Positions 33,601 to 46,000 of a DNA stretch of 50,757 nt are shown here, piece after piece. Position numbers and translations under genes: made by a program. This stretch comes from Lingula anatina (lineage: Eukaryota > Brachiopoda > Lingulata > Lingulida > Lingulidae): the NCBI RefSeq assembly GCF_001039355.2, contig NW_019773636.1, positions 8,071 to 58,827 on the forward strand, written 5' to 3'. The notes under the pieces were generated by a model, which did no database searches, was not told the DNA's origin, and was given only the letters and a program-made list of their open reading frames with translations. Every line of letters begins with the position of its first letter. The stretch's first letter is position 1.

Positions 33601-35676
33601 GATGAGCCCATCGAAGCCATTCCTTATGCCAAGGAAACCAGCTGCGAATCCAGCACATTCAGCCAACAAATCAACTTCACATATTGCCCATCTCTAGACC
33701 AAATCAGATGTACCCCTGGTCATACCCACTGCTTTCCTCGTCATTTGGCCTGTATTCACGATAAAGTGCAACAGAAAGCGTTAAATGATTGTAGACATTT
33801 TGAGCATCTTCAACAGTGCCAGACGTATGAATGCCCCAGTATGTTTAAATGTCCGAACACATACTGCATTCCATTGCGCCAGGTCTGCGACGGGGAAAAA
33901 GATTGTCCTCGCGGGGAAGACGAGGATAATGCAAGATGCACCAATTATACGTGTCCAGGACATTTTCGGTGTAGAGGAGAACGCCAGTGTGTGCACCAGA
34001 GTGAAGTTTGCAATGGTGTAGTGAATTGTAAACACTCGAATGACGACGAAGCTTTCTGTGACATAAATGCAACCTTATCCAATGGTTGCAAGCACAAAGG
34101 ATACTTTTTGGACTGCACGGGGAAAAGATTAAGTTCCATACCTAAGTATTCTCCTGATATTAGGGGGCTGGATTTTGCCAGAAACAATTTGTCTCTTTGG
34201 AGTAAAGCGTTTAAAGGATACTTTTTATTAGTGAGACTCGATATCAGTTTCAACAATTTGAAAACGATTCCGCCTAGGGTATTCTTACACTTAAGAAATG
34301 TTTTATATCTAGATCTTTCGTACAATCGGATAGCAGCTTTTGCTTCCGATGTCTTTACTGGAATGATCAACCTTCAACACTTGATTCTTGAAGGAAACTC
34401 TCTGCAAATGATTGAACCCGGTGCATTTGAAGGCTTAGGAAGCTTAAGGATTTTGAACCTCAGCTTCTTTAATATCAACGTTTTGTCAAGAGATACTTTC
34501 AGAGGCTTGGAATCTCTTTCTGTTCTTAACATAAGCCATAATGCATTATCGTCCGTGGCAGACGGTGCATTCAGGGGACTGCCAAGACTTAAGGTTTTAG
34601 ATATATCAGGTAACAAGGACGCTCTGGTAGAACCTGAGGCATTTGTAGAGCTTAGCGCAGAGACACTGAAGTCCGATCAATTTGGTATTTGTTGCCTGGC
34701 TCAGCGGAAGGGTAATGTTGGCGTTTGCTTTCCCCCAAAAGACGAGTTCTCCTCCTGCTCTGACCTGTTGCAAAATCAATTTCTGCAGGTGTCCATCTGG
34801 GTTATGGGAATTTTAGCATGCTTGGGTAATGCAGTCGTGCTCATATATTGGCTAAGATATAGAGACTCTGCTGCCTCTAGTATATTGGTCATGAATCTTG
34901 CCTTGTCGGACCTCTTGATGGGGGTTTACCTTGTCATTATAGCCGCAGCCGACACTAGCTACCGTGGTTTTTACGCCTCTCAAGCCACCAAATGGATGTC
35001 TAGTGGTCTGTGTAAATTTGCAGGATTTCTGTCCATGGTTTCCAGTGAAATGTCTGTGGTGATCTTAGTTTTGATCACGACAGATAGACTGGTGTCTATT
35101 GTATATGCCATGAAGATTCAAAAGATGGACACGAAGGCGAGCTTATTGATGACTGGTCTCAGTTGGGTCGTAGTTGTTATGGTAAGTACAGTCCCTCTTA
35201 TTGAAGTCGGTTACTTCAAAGATTTTTACGGACATAACTCGGTCTGTTTGCCGTTCACGTTGAGCAGGGTTGAGTTCGGGGGCAGGGAATACGCCTACGT
35301 AATATTCGTATTTTTCAATTTTACTGCCTTTCTTTTCATCTCTTCTGCCTATGTTGCCATTCTGAGACATGTCTATCAATCGAGGAAGCAATCTGGGAGA
35401 GAAGAGACACATAGGGATGTGCAGTTATTAAAAAGGGTCTCTCTGATTTTGATAACCGACTTTTTGTGCTGGGTCCCAGTTACGGTGCTTGGGATTTTGA
35501 GCATGGCAGGCGTCCCAATTAATCCTGAGGTCTCAAGTTGGGTCGCAGTCTTTATCTTACCTGTCAACTCCGCCATGAACCCGATATTATACACTCTTGC
35601 CAATATCAAGATATGTGGGAAACTAAAGAAGAAAAAACGAGAAACCCAGATACAAACCAGGAACACATGCTTGTGA
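30679..35676 (+). CDS. GRL101-like receptor: CUB, C-type lectin, LDLa, LRR and 7TM
   Basis: Exons 30679-31815 and 32242-35676 join in phase 0 (donor GTAAGT, acceptor TTTTCAG), giving 1,523 residues. A second Met (30697) has the better start context and also opens the signal peptide (MSLRTKFLMTVSLI). In order: two CUB domains (first with SPGCDKDYV and LWGPVCG; second CKFYLTAPGD to IVAIYDAI, about residues 85-290); a C-type-lectin domain split by the intron (FCYSF, WTDKNALVYSEW); a second divergent one (CPEKWVYISGRCF to LFALCE); four clear LDLa modules plus degenerate ones; about seven leucine-rich repeats; a CCLAQ hinge; and a rhodopsin-class heptahelical domain with LALSD, TTDR, FLCWVP and NPILYT. 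LDLa-LRR-7TM is the arrangement of snail GRL101 and relaxin receptors, which couple to G proteins at the plasma membrane. The ligand is unknown. The short tail ends TCL, matching a class I PDZ ligand. Confidence 0.9.
31816..32241 (+). other. Single intron of the receptor gene
   Basis: The 426-base intron runs GTAAGT to TTTTCAG. It interrupts the first C-type-lectin domain between FIGLHSRVVLSG and GTPLRWTD. The whole LDLa-LRR-7TM part is in one exon, which suggests the CUB and lectin exon was joined to an older intron-poor receptor; this is inference. Confidence 0.85.
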
Positions 35677-35923
35677 GAACACTATGCGAGTCATTCCGAA
35701 GAATATGCTCACCTGATTCACTTGATAATATATACCATCTTTCCGGACTGTAGCCTCGATTGTGATACGATAACGCACAGTGAATGCCTATCCCGGGAAG
35801 TTGATTTGGGTTTGCTGAAATCATAATGGAAAAAGGAATCACAATTCATCAGCCATCATGTACGATACATGGTGTATCAAGTGAGCAGATTCAGCAATTA
35901 AATTTATTTTCACGAATGAACAT

Positions 35924-35954
35924 CCCCCCCCCCCCCAAAAAAAAAAAAAAAAAA
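35924..35954. repeat. Adjacent poly-C and poly-A runs
   Basis: Thirteen C followed directly by about eighteen A. It may be a retroposed poly-A tail that landed beside a C tract, or an assembly-sensitive homopolymer. Confidence 0.8.
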
Positions 35955-36510
35955 TCAGTGGAACCGTATTGTGTTAGAAAAGATTGTGTCGAATTTAAAA
36001 CGTTACCATCAGGTTATTATTGTGCAAACTTGTCCTCTTGTAAAACAAAAGAAAAATATGTTATTCTTTTACTTTTACTTTTACGGTGGTCTCTGTGTCT
36101 GGATCATTTGTTCCTGGCATAAAATTCAGTCTTTGATTCTTTTCGGTCGGAACTGTGTATTTAGTTTCCATCTTATATTATTCTTTTGTGTATTTTCATC
36201 ATTGTATAAAAGATCTTAGTGGCCTAGCACTACTACAAGTGCCGCCACTGAGGTATTACTGTTGAAGAACACAGCTATTCCTCTATCCTCAAGGTAACTT
36301 CTATGTATATATATATATCCAGTAGATGAGTCCCAGTTCGAACGTGACACGGTATCTCTTCTCGAACACTTGTAAGCTAAACTCTATTTCCGTGATCACA
36401 AATCAAAAATCGGGAATTAATCTAGGGCTATTTTGATGAGTAATGGCCCGTTATTACGAATTGATACCACTAATTAATTCTTAAAGCTTGATATTGTACG
36501 AGTATGTATT

Positions 36511-36516
36511 AATAAA
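36511..36516 (+). terminator. Possible polyadenylation signal of the receptor gene
   Basis: AATAAA, about 835 bases after the stop codon. It is the first plain hexamer on the coding strand that I noticed; a long 3' untranslated region would be implied. Confidence 0.25.
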
Positions 36517-37930
36517 ATCATTTTGCTATTAAATGCAGTCAGCCAAACAGTAATTCTTTGTTATCTCATTGCTAGCTTTCACGTTTTTGACGTTCGATTA
36601 TACAGCCGTCAATCAAGTGAATTTGATTGACAGAATATAAAATTTCAAACTTTATGTACGGTTGGCCAGCTATACTCCATGTATCGCTTGGTTTTGATCT
36701 TTTTTATTGTTCTAAAGGCTCTCAGAGGTTTTTCATATGCGTCATCCTTCCTTGTTTAACAAAACGATTTTTTTCAAACCATAAAAGGTTACTTTATCTC
36801 TGACATTTGCCACGAGCGCCGTGCGATGAAATCGTATACTATTTTAGTCGCTGAGGCGTATAATATAGCATGTTTTCCCGTAAAACTCCGTCCAGTCCAG
36901 ACGGCCAAGTCTTTTTGAAATCCTTTGGCGAAATATGAGAATTGGCTTCTCCACTCGGTCGTTAACGATCATAAAAAATGCAGTTCTCTATAAGTTGCCT
37001 TGGAGAAACAGTAAAATCTCAGCCTGTGCGGCAACATTAACACCAGCCAGACAGGGAGATATCCATGCGCCCCTTACACTCCACTCTCCCTGACCACTCA
37101 AACAATCAGTGAAACTGAGAAAGTAAGTATTCTTGACACTTTTTTCTTGACAGATCCAAAGATTTAGTTTGAATCGGGAGGTGTGTCCCCAGTGTTGAAA
37201 GGCATGCAAATATTCAGCGGTTTTTTTTAAACCACGTAAACGTTGTGACGTTCTGCCCAAAGCCACACCGTTAGCAGAGAATGACCCGAAGCAATGCACT
37301 CGTTTTGCTGTATGTAATGATCACAAATAAACCCTACACACATGTAATTCCAAGTGCGGCGGAATTAAAGAAAACAACGACATTATGAACATAAAGCAAC
37401 TCATTTACTGATCGTATCACAACATGTAACATCCGTACAGATAATATCACTACATCTATCAGTGCTCTTTTCCGTGTAAAATATCTTCCTTATCCTACCT
37501 ATTTAACATTATGCGTGCACTATTTGTTTGGAAATTATATGTTAAATGTAGATATTTCAGGCTTACGCATAAGTTAAACTCATTAATCAACACTATTCAA
37601 TGTTCATCACTTATCCGCTTCATTTCTTTTTATTAATGGGACCTTCATCAGCCAAATTTCGAACATCATGCTTGAGTTTGTTCTATTCCTTTAACTGACA
37701 TGTCTTATTGCTTAAATTTGCTTAGATTAAGGAGACACACTTTATACATGTGTGTGAAGATCAAACGTGAAGTGATGACATTGAGTTACTATTATATAAG
37801 AAAATCCGTGTATCTAGTGTCTAAAATATGCATTAAAAATAATGAAGAAAAAAGTTAAAAGAAGCCTACACACTTATTGGACTTATATTGCCTATAAATA
37901 ATGCTATTTGTTTAAAAAATCAACAAATGC

Positions 37931-37953
37931 AAAAAAAAAAAAAAAAAAAAAAA
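37931..37953. repeat. Poly-A run
   Basis: Twenty-three A residues in non-coding DNA. It could be the tail of a retroposed sequence, but no head is recognised. Confidence 0.8.
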
Positions 37954-38652
37954 CATTGAAATATTGATAAATCACATTTCTATAGAAATGGACATGGTGT
38001 AGATGAGGACGGATATGCACATAAAAATAGTGCTTTAAGTTGATAAACAAAATATAAATGCATATATCAAGTATAAAGTCCAGTTGTTAGTGACATTAAT
38101 TGGACGGAATAAAAGCAGTCAAACAGTGACAATACTGTAACATGTATAAGTTAAATACATTAAAACAATGACTGTATTGCATAAATTCAAGAAAAATAGT
38201 TTAGTCTTATTTTCTTTGGGAAAGTCATACATCTTATACAGGTACATAACACAGCAAAGAGAGAGTTGAAAAAATCTGTAAATGACATTGTTCAAAAGTT
38301 CTTATATCACAGCTATATATAAATTGAAATTAATAAATATCACTGTTTTTGGAAAATCTTAATAAATATGGAATGTTCAATCATAAAGCATTTGCCTCTA
38401 TCTAAAAATAAAAAGCTTTCAACATGCGTATATTTACCCTCAGATGAATGTTCCCTATAAGTACTCTAAAACAGAGATCAACCAAGACACATCGAGTAGT
38501 TCTAGTCCTAAATGGTACTGCCAAATACTACTATCAAATTGTGAACATAATATATATCACCTCGTAAATATATTTATCGGTGATGGAAAGAGATCAGCCT
38601 TAAAAAAAGGAGGAAAACTCTCACCCTCCAGAAACGTTCCCTTTCTTAAAAT

Positions 38653-38658
38653 TTTATT
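38653..38658 (-). terminator. Candidate polyadenylation signal of the TIR gene
   Basis: AATAAA on the minus strand, about 285 bases beyond the stop codon at 38942-38944. Confidence 0.4.
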
Positions 38659-38941
38659 CAGACTCCAGCAGCTTTCAAATTTCTTGTTTGAATAATGAGG
38701 TGATTCTCTAGAGGGAGGGAACTTTCTATCCCTGATTTGTGGTTGAAAATTACAATCAAGCAGAAATATCACAACATTAATTGCATAAGCACACTTGTAA
38801 AATCAAAATTTTGGGAATAATGAATAGTTCAACATCAGAACCTCTTGCTTAAATAATTATACTTCCACAAAGTCACATCCTCATATGACACTGACAAAAT
38901 CAGCCAGGCAACAACTGTTGTTGACTTTGAGGATTATATAA

Positions 38942-41900
38942 TTACATTATCACACACGCTTTGCTCTTCTTCTCCCCATTTCCTTCACTTTGTGCCTGGG
39001 CAGGTGCCTGAGCAGGTGCCTGACCATTACTCTCCTGGGCCACAGAATTGTTCTTCTTGGCCTTGGCATATGATCCAGCAACTCTGGCAGCAGCTTGTGT
39101 AGCTTTCATCTTTCTGGTAGATTTTTTCTTTTCCAATTTCTTTGGTGAGGCGGGACCATTGATGGTCACATGCTCTGCAATTCTAGGAGCTAGAAGTACA
39201 GAAAGTCAAAATTAGATCAATTTTGGCTTCTAAAGAATATTTCTTGATACACATTCATTGCTTTATTTCAGGGATGACTGATTACAATTCCCATAGCATG
39301 AAGGTTTAGGTGCCACTCATATCAATGGGTCTGTAACTGCATAATAAATGTTGAAACACATGAGTATGTTCAGAATCGAGGTAATACTCCTGATATTAGT
39401 GAACAGAGAAGAAGTATTATATAAAATATCCCCTACTACCACAAGAAAGTTTTATTGCTGAATTGATCATATCTGATATATTTAAGTCAGTAGAGTGTCT
39501 GCTTGATACAGTCATTAACTATAAAGTATAGATTGAAAGGATCTATTAGAAAGTCTTTACTTCAGTATATCTATACTGTAAATCCTCTCTAGGCATTTGG
39601 ACTATTGTGTGTCATATGTAATGAAAAACACAAAGTAAGGCTAATTTAAACAAGGCAGCAAAGCTGTCAAATGTACAGACAAAAAACAGAAAATAATGAA
39701 GNATGTACAGACACATCTGTGTCTGTACATAAAAATGATTAAGCAATGTCAATGCATCAAATGGATGTTGTTTACCTTGCAGGTCTTGGGCAGTGATTTT
39801 CAGGGCGCTGGCTGCATCCTGCCCCTGGGTCTGTCTGGCCTGTACAGTTTGCTCATATTTAGAATCCGCTGAAATTAGACCACTTAGACGTTCTATACAT
39901 ATTTTCTTTACTTTTTTTAAGCTAAACTGTAAATTAAACTGCAGTTAAACTGCAAATATGTTTGTGACTTTGATACATGTAGTATACTGTCAAGATGCAG
40001 AGGATTGCCTATAAAATTAATTACTGAATCATGTTAAAATAACATTAATTGTAAACTTCATGAAAGGACAACAAAGCAGATCTCCTTGTAAGGCAAATAT
40101 AATTAAGGTGCTCTTCCTTCTAACTTTTTTTTTTATAATTTTCTTTAAGAACACTAAAATATTGTTGTAATTGTATCATTTTGGCATGGTAGAGTGCATC
40201 AATTTTCAAATCACCTTTGATGAGCTGCATTGTTTCTTCATCACATTTCGAGTACGGCAACACAGCATCTTTGGCTGTGGCCAGGTCGCTGTTCAAGATA
40301 GTTATACGAGGTCCATCTGCGTGCTTGGGACACAACCAGCGGATTTTACCACTGGGCAGCAAACATCTAAAACAATACATGATATTAATTAAGAAGTAGA
40401 ATTATCCTATGTGAGGATACACTTTATGGAAAATGTAATTATACATTTCTTAAAATGTATATATGTTAAATCATATGACATATGATCATTACTGAATCAT
40501 TACTGCATGATCATATGTCAAAAGAATATTGATATGATAACTGATCTTAATTTAATGACTTGTTTGCATAAGCACTTCAATCACCAAAGCTGTACATAAT
40601 TTGTGATTACTTTAAGTAAAATATAACAATAATAATTTACAGTACTCCTCCCCCCACAGAACACCCAGAGAATTCAGAGCATTTTCTCCTACAGCTGTTC
40701 ACTATTATCTGCAGTCCCAACCTTTTCAAATGTCCTCTAACTTTATGCACATCATTCTTCATCACCTCTTCACGGAAATGTTTGAAGGCCTTGGCAAAGC
40801 CAGAAGTGTCTGTTCCTTTCTGTAATTATACAGATAAATAACAGACACATTTAAATTTATTACTCATACTACTAGTATATGATACAAAACTTACAATGTG
40901 AAAAAAATCTAATGCCATTACATGTAAGTCATCAGAATCATGTCTGAATGAATAAATTAAATTCTAATCTTTAAGGGAGATTTGGGAAGAGTGATACAGC
41001 TTTGTCAAACCACATAGGTCATAATTCAAACATCTTCTGTCTGTCCATGGTTAAAAATCTCAGAAATGGTTTCATTTTTATATGATCAACATTTCCTATT
41101 CTCCATATGTGGATCTACCTGGTTTAGTAATAGTGGAAAAGGAAATCCTCAGCCAAAAAAACTGCTAAAAGACTCGAGGAACTTCAAAAATGTGTACATT
41201 GAAAAATTTACAACTGTAGAGCAAGGTAGAACAAGTAACAATATCTGTGCAATAGTGAATCATACTAATTCAGGGAAGGGAAAACTCCACATTAGAGGGA
41301 CCTCCGTGATGCTTGACCACAATGATCGTAGGACAGGCAGGCAGTGACAATGACGGTAGGACAGGCAGGCAGAGTGACAACGATAGCAGTACGGGCAGGC
41401 AGAGCGACAATGATAACAGGACAGGCAGGAAGAAGAGTAACAACGGAATACAAACAAGGACTTCCAATCAGGATAAACATGCAATTCTGTCATCCATAAT
41501 AATAGAACAAGAGTTGGAAATTATAGGATTAGCGGAGACACATTTGTGCTCCAGTAACTGTGACAAGATCGATATCAATGGCTATATTTGGTTAGGCCAG
41601 AATAGGCCAATGCACAACAGGGCTAGGTCTGGCTCTGGAGGGGTAGGATTTTTAATTATCAAGAAACTTATAAATGATTTTAATGTTACTGTACTAGATT
41701 ACTCTTCTGATGGCATCCTTTGGATACAAGCAAGTGCCTACCAGCTCAATGTCTCTGACAAACTCCAGTGCCTCGTCCGAGCCCCCCATACAGGTCAGGT
41801 TGACCCCACTGTGTTTGAGAACGGCATTCATTCTGGCCAGATAGGCTGCCGAGTCCGCTATAAACTTCTCCTGGTCTTTCAGCTTCAGGAGGATAGGTGG

Positions 41901-43001
41901 CCCACTCAAGTGCCAGCCCTGAAAATTAGACAAAAATTTTAAATTAATTTGAACTATGAAGGTGGACTTTTCAATCTTATTGTGTATGTTAGACATAAAG
42001 TAACCTACACAATAAATTTCATTATAATCCCATCATTTAGAAGATATTTTGTACAATAGTGTCCTTTATCATTTAAATGTATAGTCTTATATACAAAGAA
42101 ACCATAATACTACTGTGACAGTTCAAAGTTAAGTTTTCGAACAAAATATCATGGTATTTAAATTATACCTTTATTCATACTTTCACACTAGACTGAGCTG
42201 GTGAAAGTGTAGTGATAAATACCCTATTTGATTCAGTTACAGAAATCTACAAATTATACTCAACTTTTTGCTGCATAAAATTACACCAAAGGGGGAGGGG
42301 AAAAAAGCAGACTTATGATTTTATTGTATTGGAACTTATTCTGGAAAAATGTAAATAAATAAATCCCATGTCTTTACCTGTTCATATTCACAGAGAATCT
42401 TGCATACCAACTTGCGGTGCTGACCAGTTTGATCATCGGGATCACTGACAGGTGGCTGAAGATTGACCATACTCTTCTTGATGGCCTCAGCATGACCTTA
42501 AATTCCAACAACATAATTTAGAAACTTGTAATCAATAAGTGAAGAAAATGAAATAAATTATGTCCCCTTAATATAAAATGTTCACAAATACATAATATAT
42601 AATTATCTTTTGAAAAGAATTAAAGTATCCTGCTAGAAACATTGGAGTTTTTGGGAGGTTAATTATCTAATTAACAAGTTTTTAATCATCACAATCACTT
42701 GGCATTAAAGAATTTTTATCACCACACATCATAAAATTCCTCATCATCTCTCTTTCTTTTCAGTTAACTCACTGTACCACATGCAATAAAAGAAGCAAAT
42801 CAAGGCAAATTCATAAAAAAAAAAAAACAGAAAAAAAGTTTCAAAATTTAAAAAAAATAAGTGTACTGAGTACAAAACTGTACCTTCCAGGTCCACGTAA
42901 TCCAGTACGCACAGTTTTGGGTACGGCATGATATCAAGATTGATGGCATGGTGGACTTCAATAAACCTCATCAGTTTTCTCTGGATGAGCTCAAACTCCT
43001 C
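38942..43001 (-). CDS. TIR gene exons 12-18: C-terminal region with CaaX box
   Basis: Exons 43001-42884, 42496-42378, 41918-41742, 40819-40722, 40366-40215, 39868-39776 and 39189-38942. The first five give a compact, mostly helical domain with conserved-looking blocks (YPKLCVLDYVD, CKILCEYEQGWHLSGPP, KIRWLCPKHADG). The exon at 40366 stays open to a stop at 40120, but a GTGATT donor at 40214 joins it in phase to the next exon. The last exon carries KKLEKKKSTRKMK, an Ala/Pro/Gln linker and KKSKACVIM. CVIM is a CaaX box, with Met favouring farnesyltransferase, and is preceded by lysines as in K-Ras4B. A membrane-tethered product is inferred. Confidence 0.82.
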
Positions 43002-46000
43002 CTAAGAAAGTAGATATAATGACGATTGTTGATGATGATGATGATGATCATTTCCAGAAACACAGGACAGAGGTCAAGGTCTCATTTCAAAGAAGAAGGA
43101 AATAATGAAGTTAGTCTCAACTTTACAACTGAAAAATGCAGTCTAATTTGACACATAATCAACCAGTAGAAAGTACATTGAGCAGATTGAACAATGAGTA
43201 AGAAATGGCTCAAATATTAGACAGACAGGCACTACAATTAAGATCTATCCTGGATTAAAGCATCCTAAAAATAGTCAGACTCAGTCTAAAAACATGGAGC
43301 AACTTCTGAGTACTAAGTGGTTTTTTAAAGCAAGGCTCAGGGGGTATATACATGTACAGGTAAAAGATGTAAAGTAAGATCTAGAAATACCTGTTACAGA
43401 AGGAAAAAAGGCTACAGCTAGTAGTGTCTGTTGAGAGGAAAATGAGAAGTAAAACAGTTGCTAGTGGCTCCACCTTGGGAGAATATCAAAAACTATCATA
43501 CTTATTTTTTTAAACAAATTTTAATTTTAATTCATTTTAATTTTAATTAATCTTAAAAGATCAATAGATTAACTCATAAAAAAATATATATTTTGTTTAT
43601 CAACATATAATTCATTATCTTTAAAAAAGATCCAAGTGCTGTGTAATTTTGATTCCATAAGAATAAGAATTTTATCCCCTGTTATGGATACAGTCACTGC
43701 AGTGCATATACTGGGGCCATTTCATGTGAAAGTGGCATTTCATAAACATTTCAAACTTCAAAATTGTAAAATGAAACATTTAATCAGGTTTCAAACCAAC
43801 CCCAAAATGTTGCAATTTTATCACCTGGAAAGAGACAATTTTCTCTTGTTTCTGTCGTTTCTCCGCTGCTGGCGTGTGATCTGCAGCTTCCGCAGGTTGG
43901 GCCTTGACAGCTTCTTTCTTTTCCATTTCCTCCTTCACCTGAGCAATTCTGTCTTGTATTTTCTTCAGGAACATGGGTGGATATTCCTTCAGATTCTGCT
44001 GAAAGTTGAACTTGGGGGGAAGAGTATTCTTCTTACTTGTGTCAGAGGCCCGTCCACGCATTAGAAGGATGCTGACCTAAGATATCAAACAGATCAACTT
44101 TAAATACCCTCCCTAAATACTGCGCACATGTCCCATCAAAGTATGTATGTTGCCAAAATCTATATGTCTCAGACATTGTGTATCTTACTGATAAATAAAA
44201 GTCAAGAATGTTGTCTTAAAAAGCAATAGAGAAGTAGGTAACATATACAAAGCATGATAAATAAGGATTGTTATGCAAAGGAATTAAATTCAACTTAGAG
44301 AAAACCATAAAAAAACAGCCATGGAGAAAAAACTACTTATAAAAATGTTAAAATTAGACTTTACAAACCTCACTGGTTTCCCATTCGCTCTTAGTTCCCA
44401 CCACACACGCCACCAGAGGCTTGCGTAAGTTCAGCATGGCAAATCGTAGCTCCATCATGCAGTTAGGTGAGTTGGCATACTAAAATAGAAATGAGTTCTA
44501 TTCAATATAAATATATGGGGGTGGGGGTAGAAAGCAGATCTAAGCTTCAACAAGCATTATGGGGAGTTTGCTCGCTGAAATAAATAAATTACATCCTAGG
44601 TTCTACATCCTACAAAGCAGTCTAAACAAATGCAGTATATTAGGTACATGCAGATCACTGAACGTTTTCATTTTATTACCTCCACCAAGGAGGTTATGTT
44701 TTCACCCCTGTTTGTCTGTGTCTTTCTGTCTGTCTTTCATCAACATAACTCAAAAAGTTATGGACTGATTTTGATGAAATTTTCAGGAACTGTCAGAAGT
44801 GGGCCAAGGAACAGATGATTAGTTTTTGGTGGTGATCCGGATCAATAACCAATCAATAATCAATAATCATGTCTGTCATCAACATAACTCAAAAAGTTAT
44901 GGACAAATTTTGATGAAATTTTCAGGAACTGTCAGAAGTGGGCCAAGGAACATATGATTAGTTTTTGGTGGTGATCTGGATCAATAATCAATCAATAATC
45001 AATAATCAAAATATCAAAAATTTAGGGGTGAAACGGCATTGGATAGAGACTTTGCTGCCTTGGCGGAGGTCTGCGCTCTCTGAGTGCTTTTCTAGTTATT
45101 GAATACTACCTACCTCATCTGAGACACATGCCACAACCACCTTGGCCTTTTTCAACCCTTCACTGATGTCTTCAAACAAACCAGTCTGAAAGAGCAGGCA
45201 TTACAAGAGCAGTTAAAAAAGAGAGGACACATCAATTGCTTAGTTTAACCTCTTACTTTAAGTTTCAGGCATTAAAAAGACAATGCTACTAGTACCCCCT
45301 GTGATATGAACATTGTCACTTGCAATTGCCAAATGCCAGTTAAATTGAAGTCCCCCTAAAACTGGGTGTATACTTAGTTACTGGTAACAGTTTTTGCTCT
45401 GGGTCCATAGATCTCACCATGTAAAACCCTGGTGACTTGTAAGACCAATGGTCTAAATGGTGTTTGACACAGGCTGTTAGTAGTCTACATAAACCAAGGA
45501 GACCTTGAAGTGGCATCAAATTGTACGGTTGAGTATGTTACAACATTGACCATAAAATTAATTCTCCTATAAAGTTTATTTACATTCAACGACATAAAAT
45601 TATCAAGGTGACAGTCAAATTTGGGTAAAATAGCATATGGAAATATCAGTCAAGTTTGGATAAAATAACATAAGAAAATATCGTAATATAGTAAAGATTT
45701 TCTATATTTACCTTTCCAGCTTGCTCAATATCAAGCCAGCACCTCACTCCCTGGGATTCCAGGTAGCTTCTAATTTCACGGGGGTCTCCCTTTTCCCATC
45801 CAAGGGCTCCATCCTTTTCGGCGGTGCCTTTCTTCACAGCATCGTGAGAATTGGACCAGCAGTAACTAATGAATACGTCCACAGCATCTTGCTCTTTCTA
45901 CAATAACAGTTACAAAAACCAGTAAAGATTCCTGTGACAGTCTTAAAATTATATTTTGATCTTCTCCTTTGTAATATCATGATACCGACTTCTTTTTTAA

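Larger units (their letters stand above)
35677..38941. other. Convergent spacer between receptor and TIR genes
   Basis: This holds the 3' ends of two convergent genes. A C13 run (35924-35936) runs straight into an A18 run (35937-35954). A 23-base A run lies at 37931-37953. I see no gene. Confidence 0.55.

Noticed and set aside
36988-37299. A 103-codon minus-strand frame
   Set aside because: It has no recognisable domain and lies downstream of two convergent genes with no flanking exons.
40120-40214. Stop codon at 40120-40122 as the end of the TIR gene
   Set aside because: A GTGATT donor at 40214 joins in phase to two more exons with good splice signals and a meaningful CaaX ending; the stop is kept only as an alternative.
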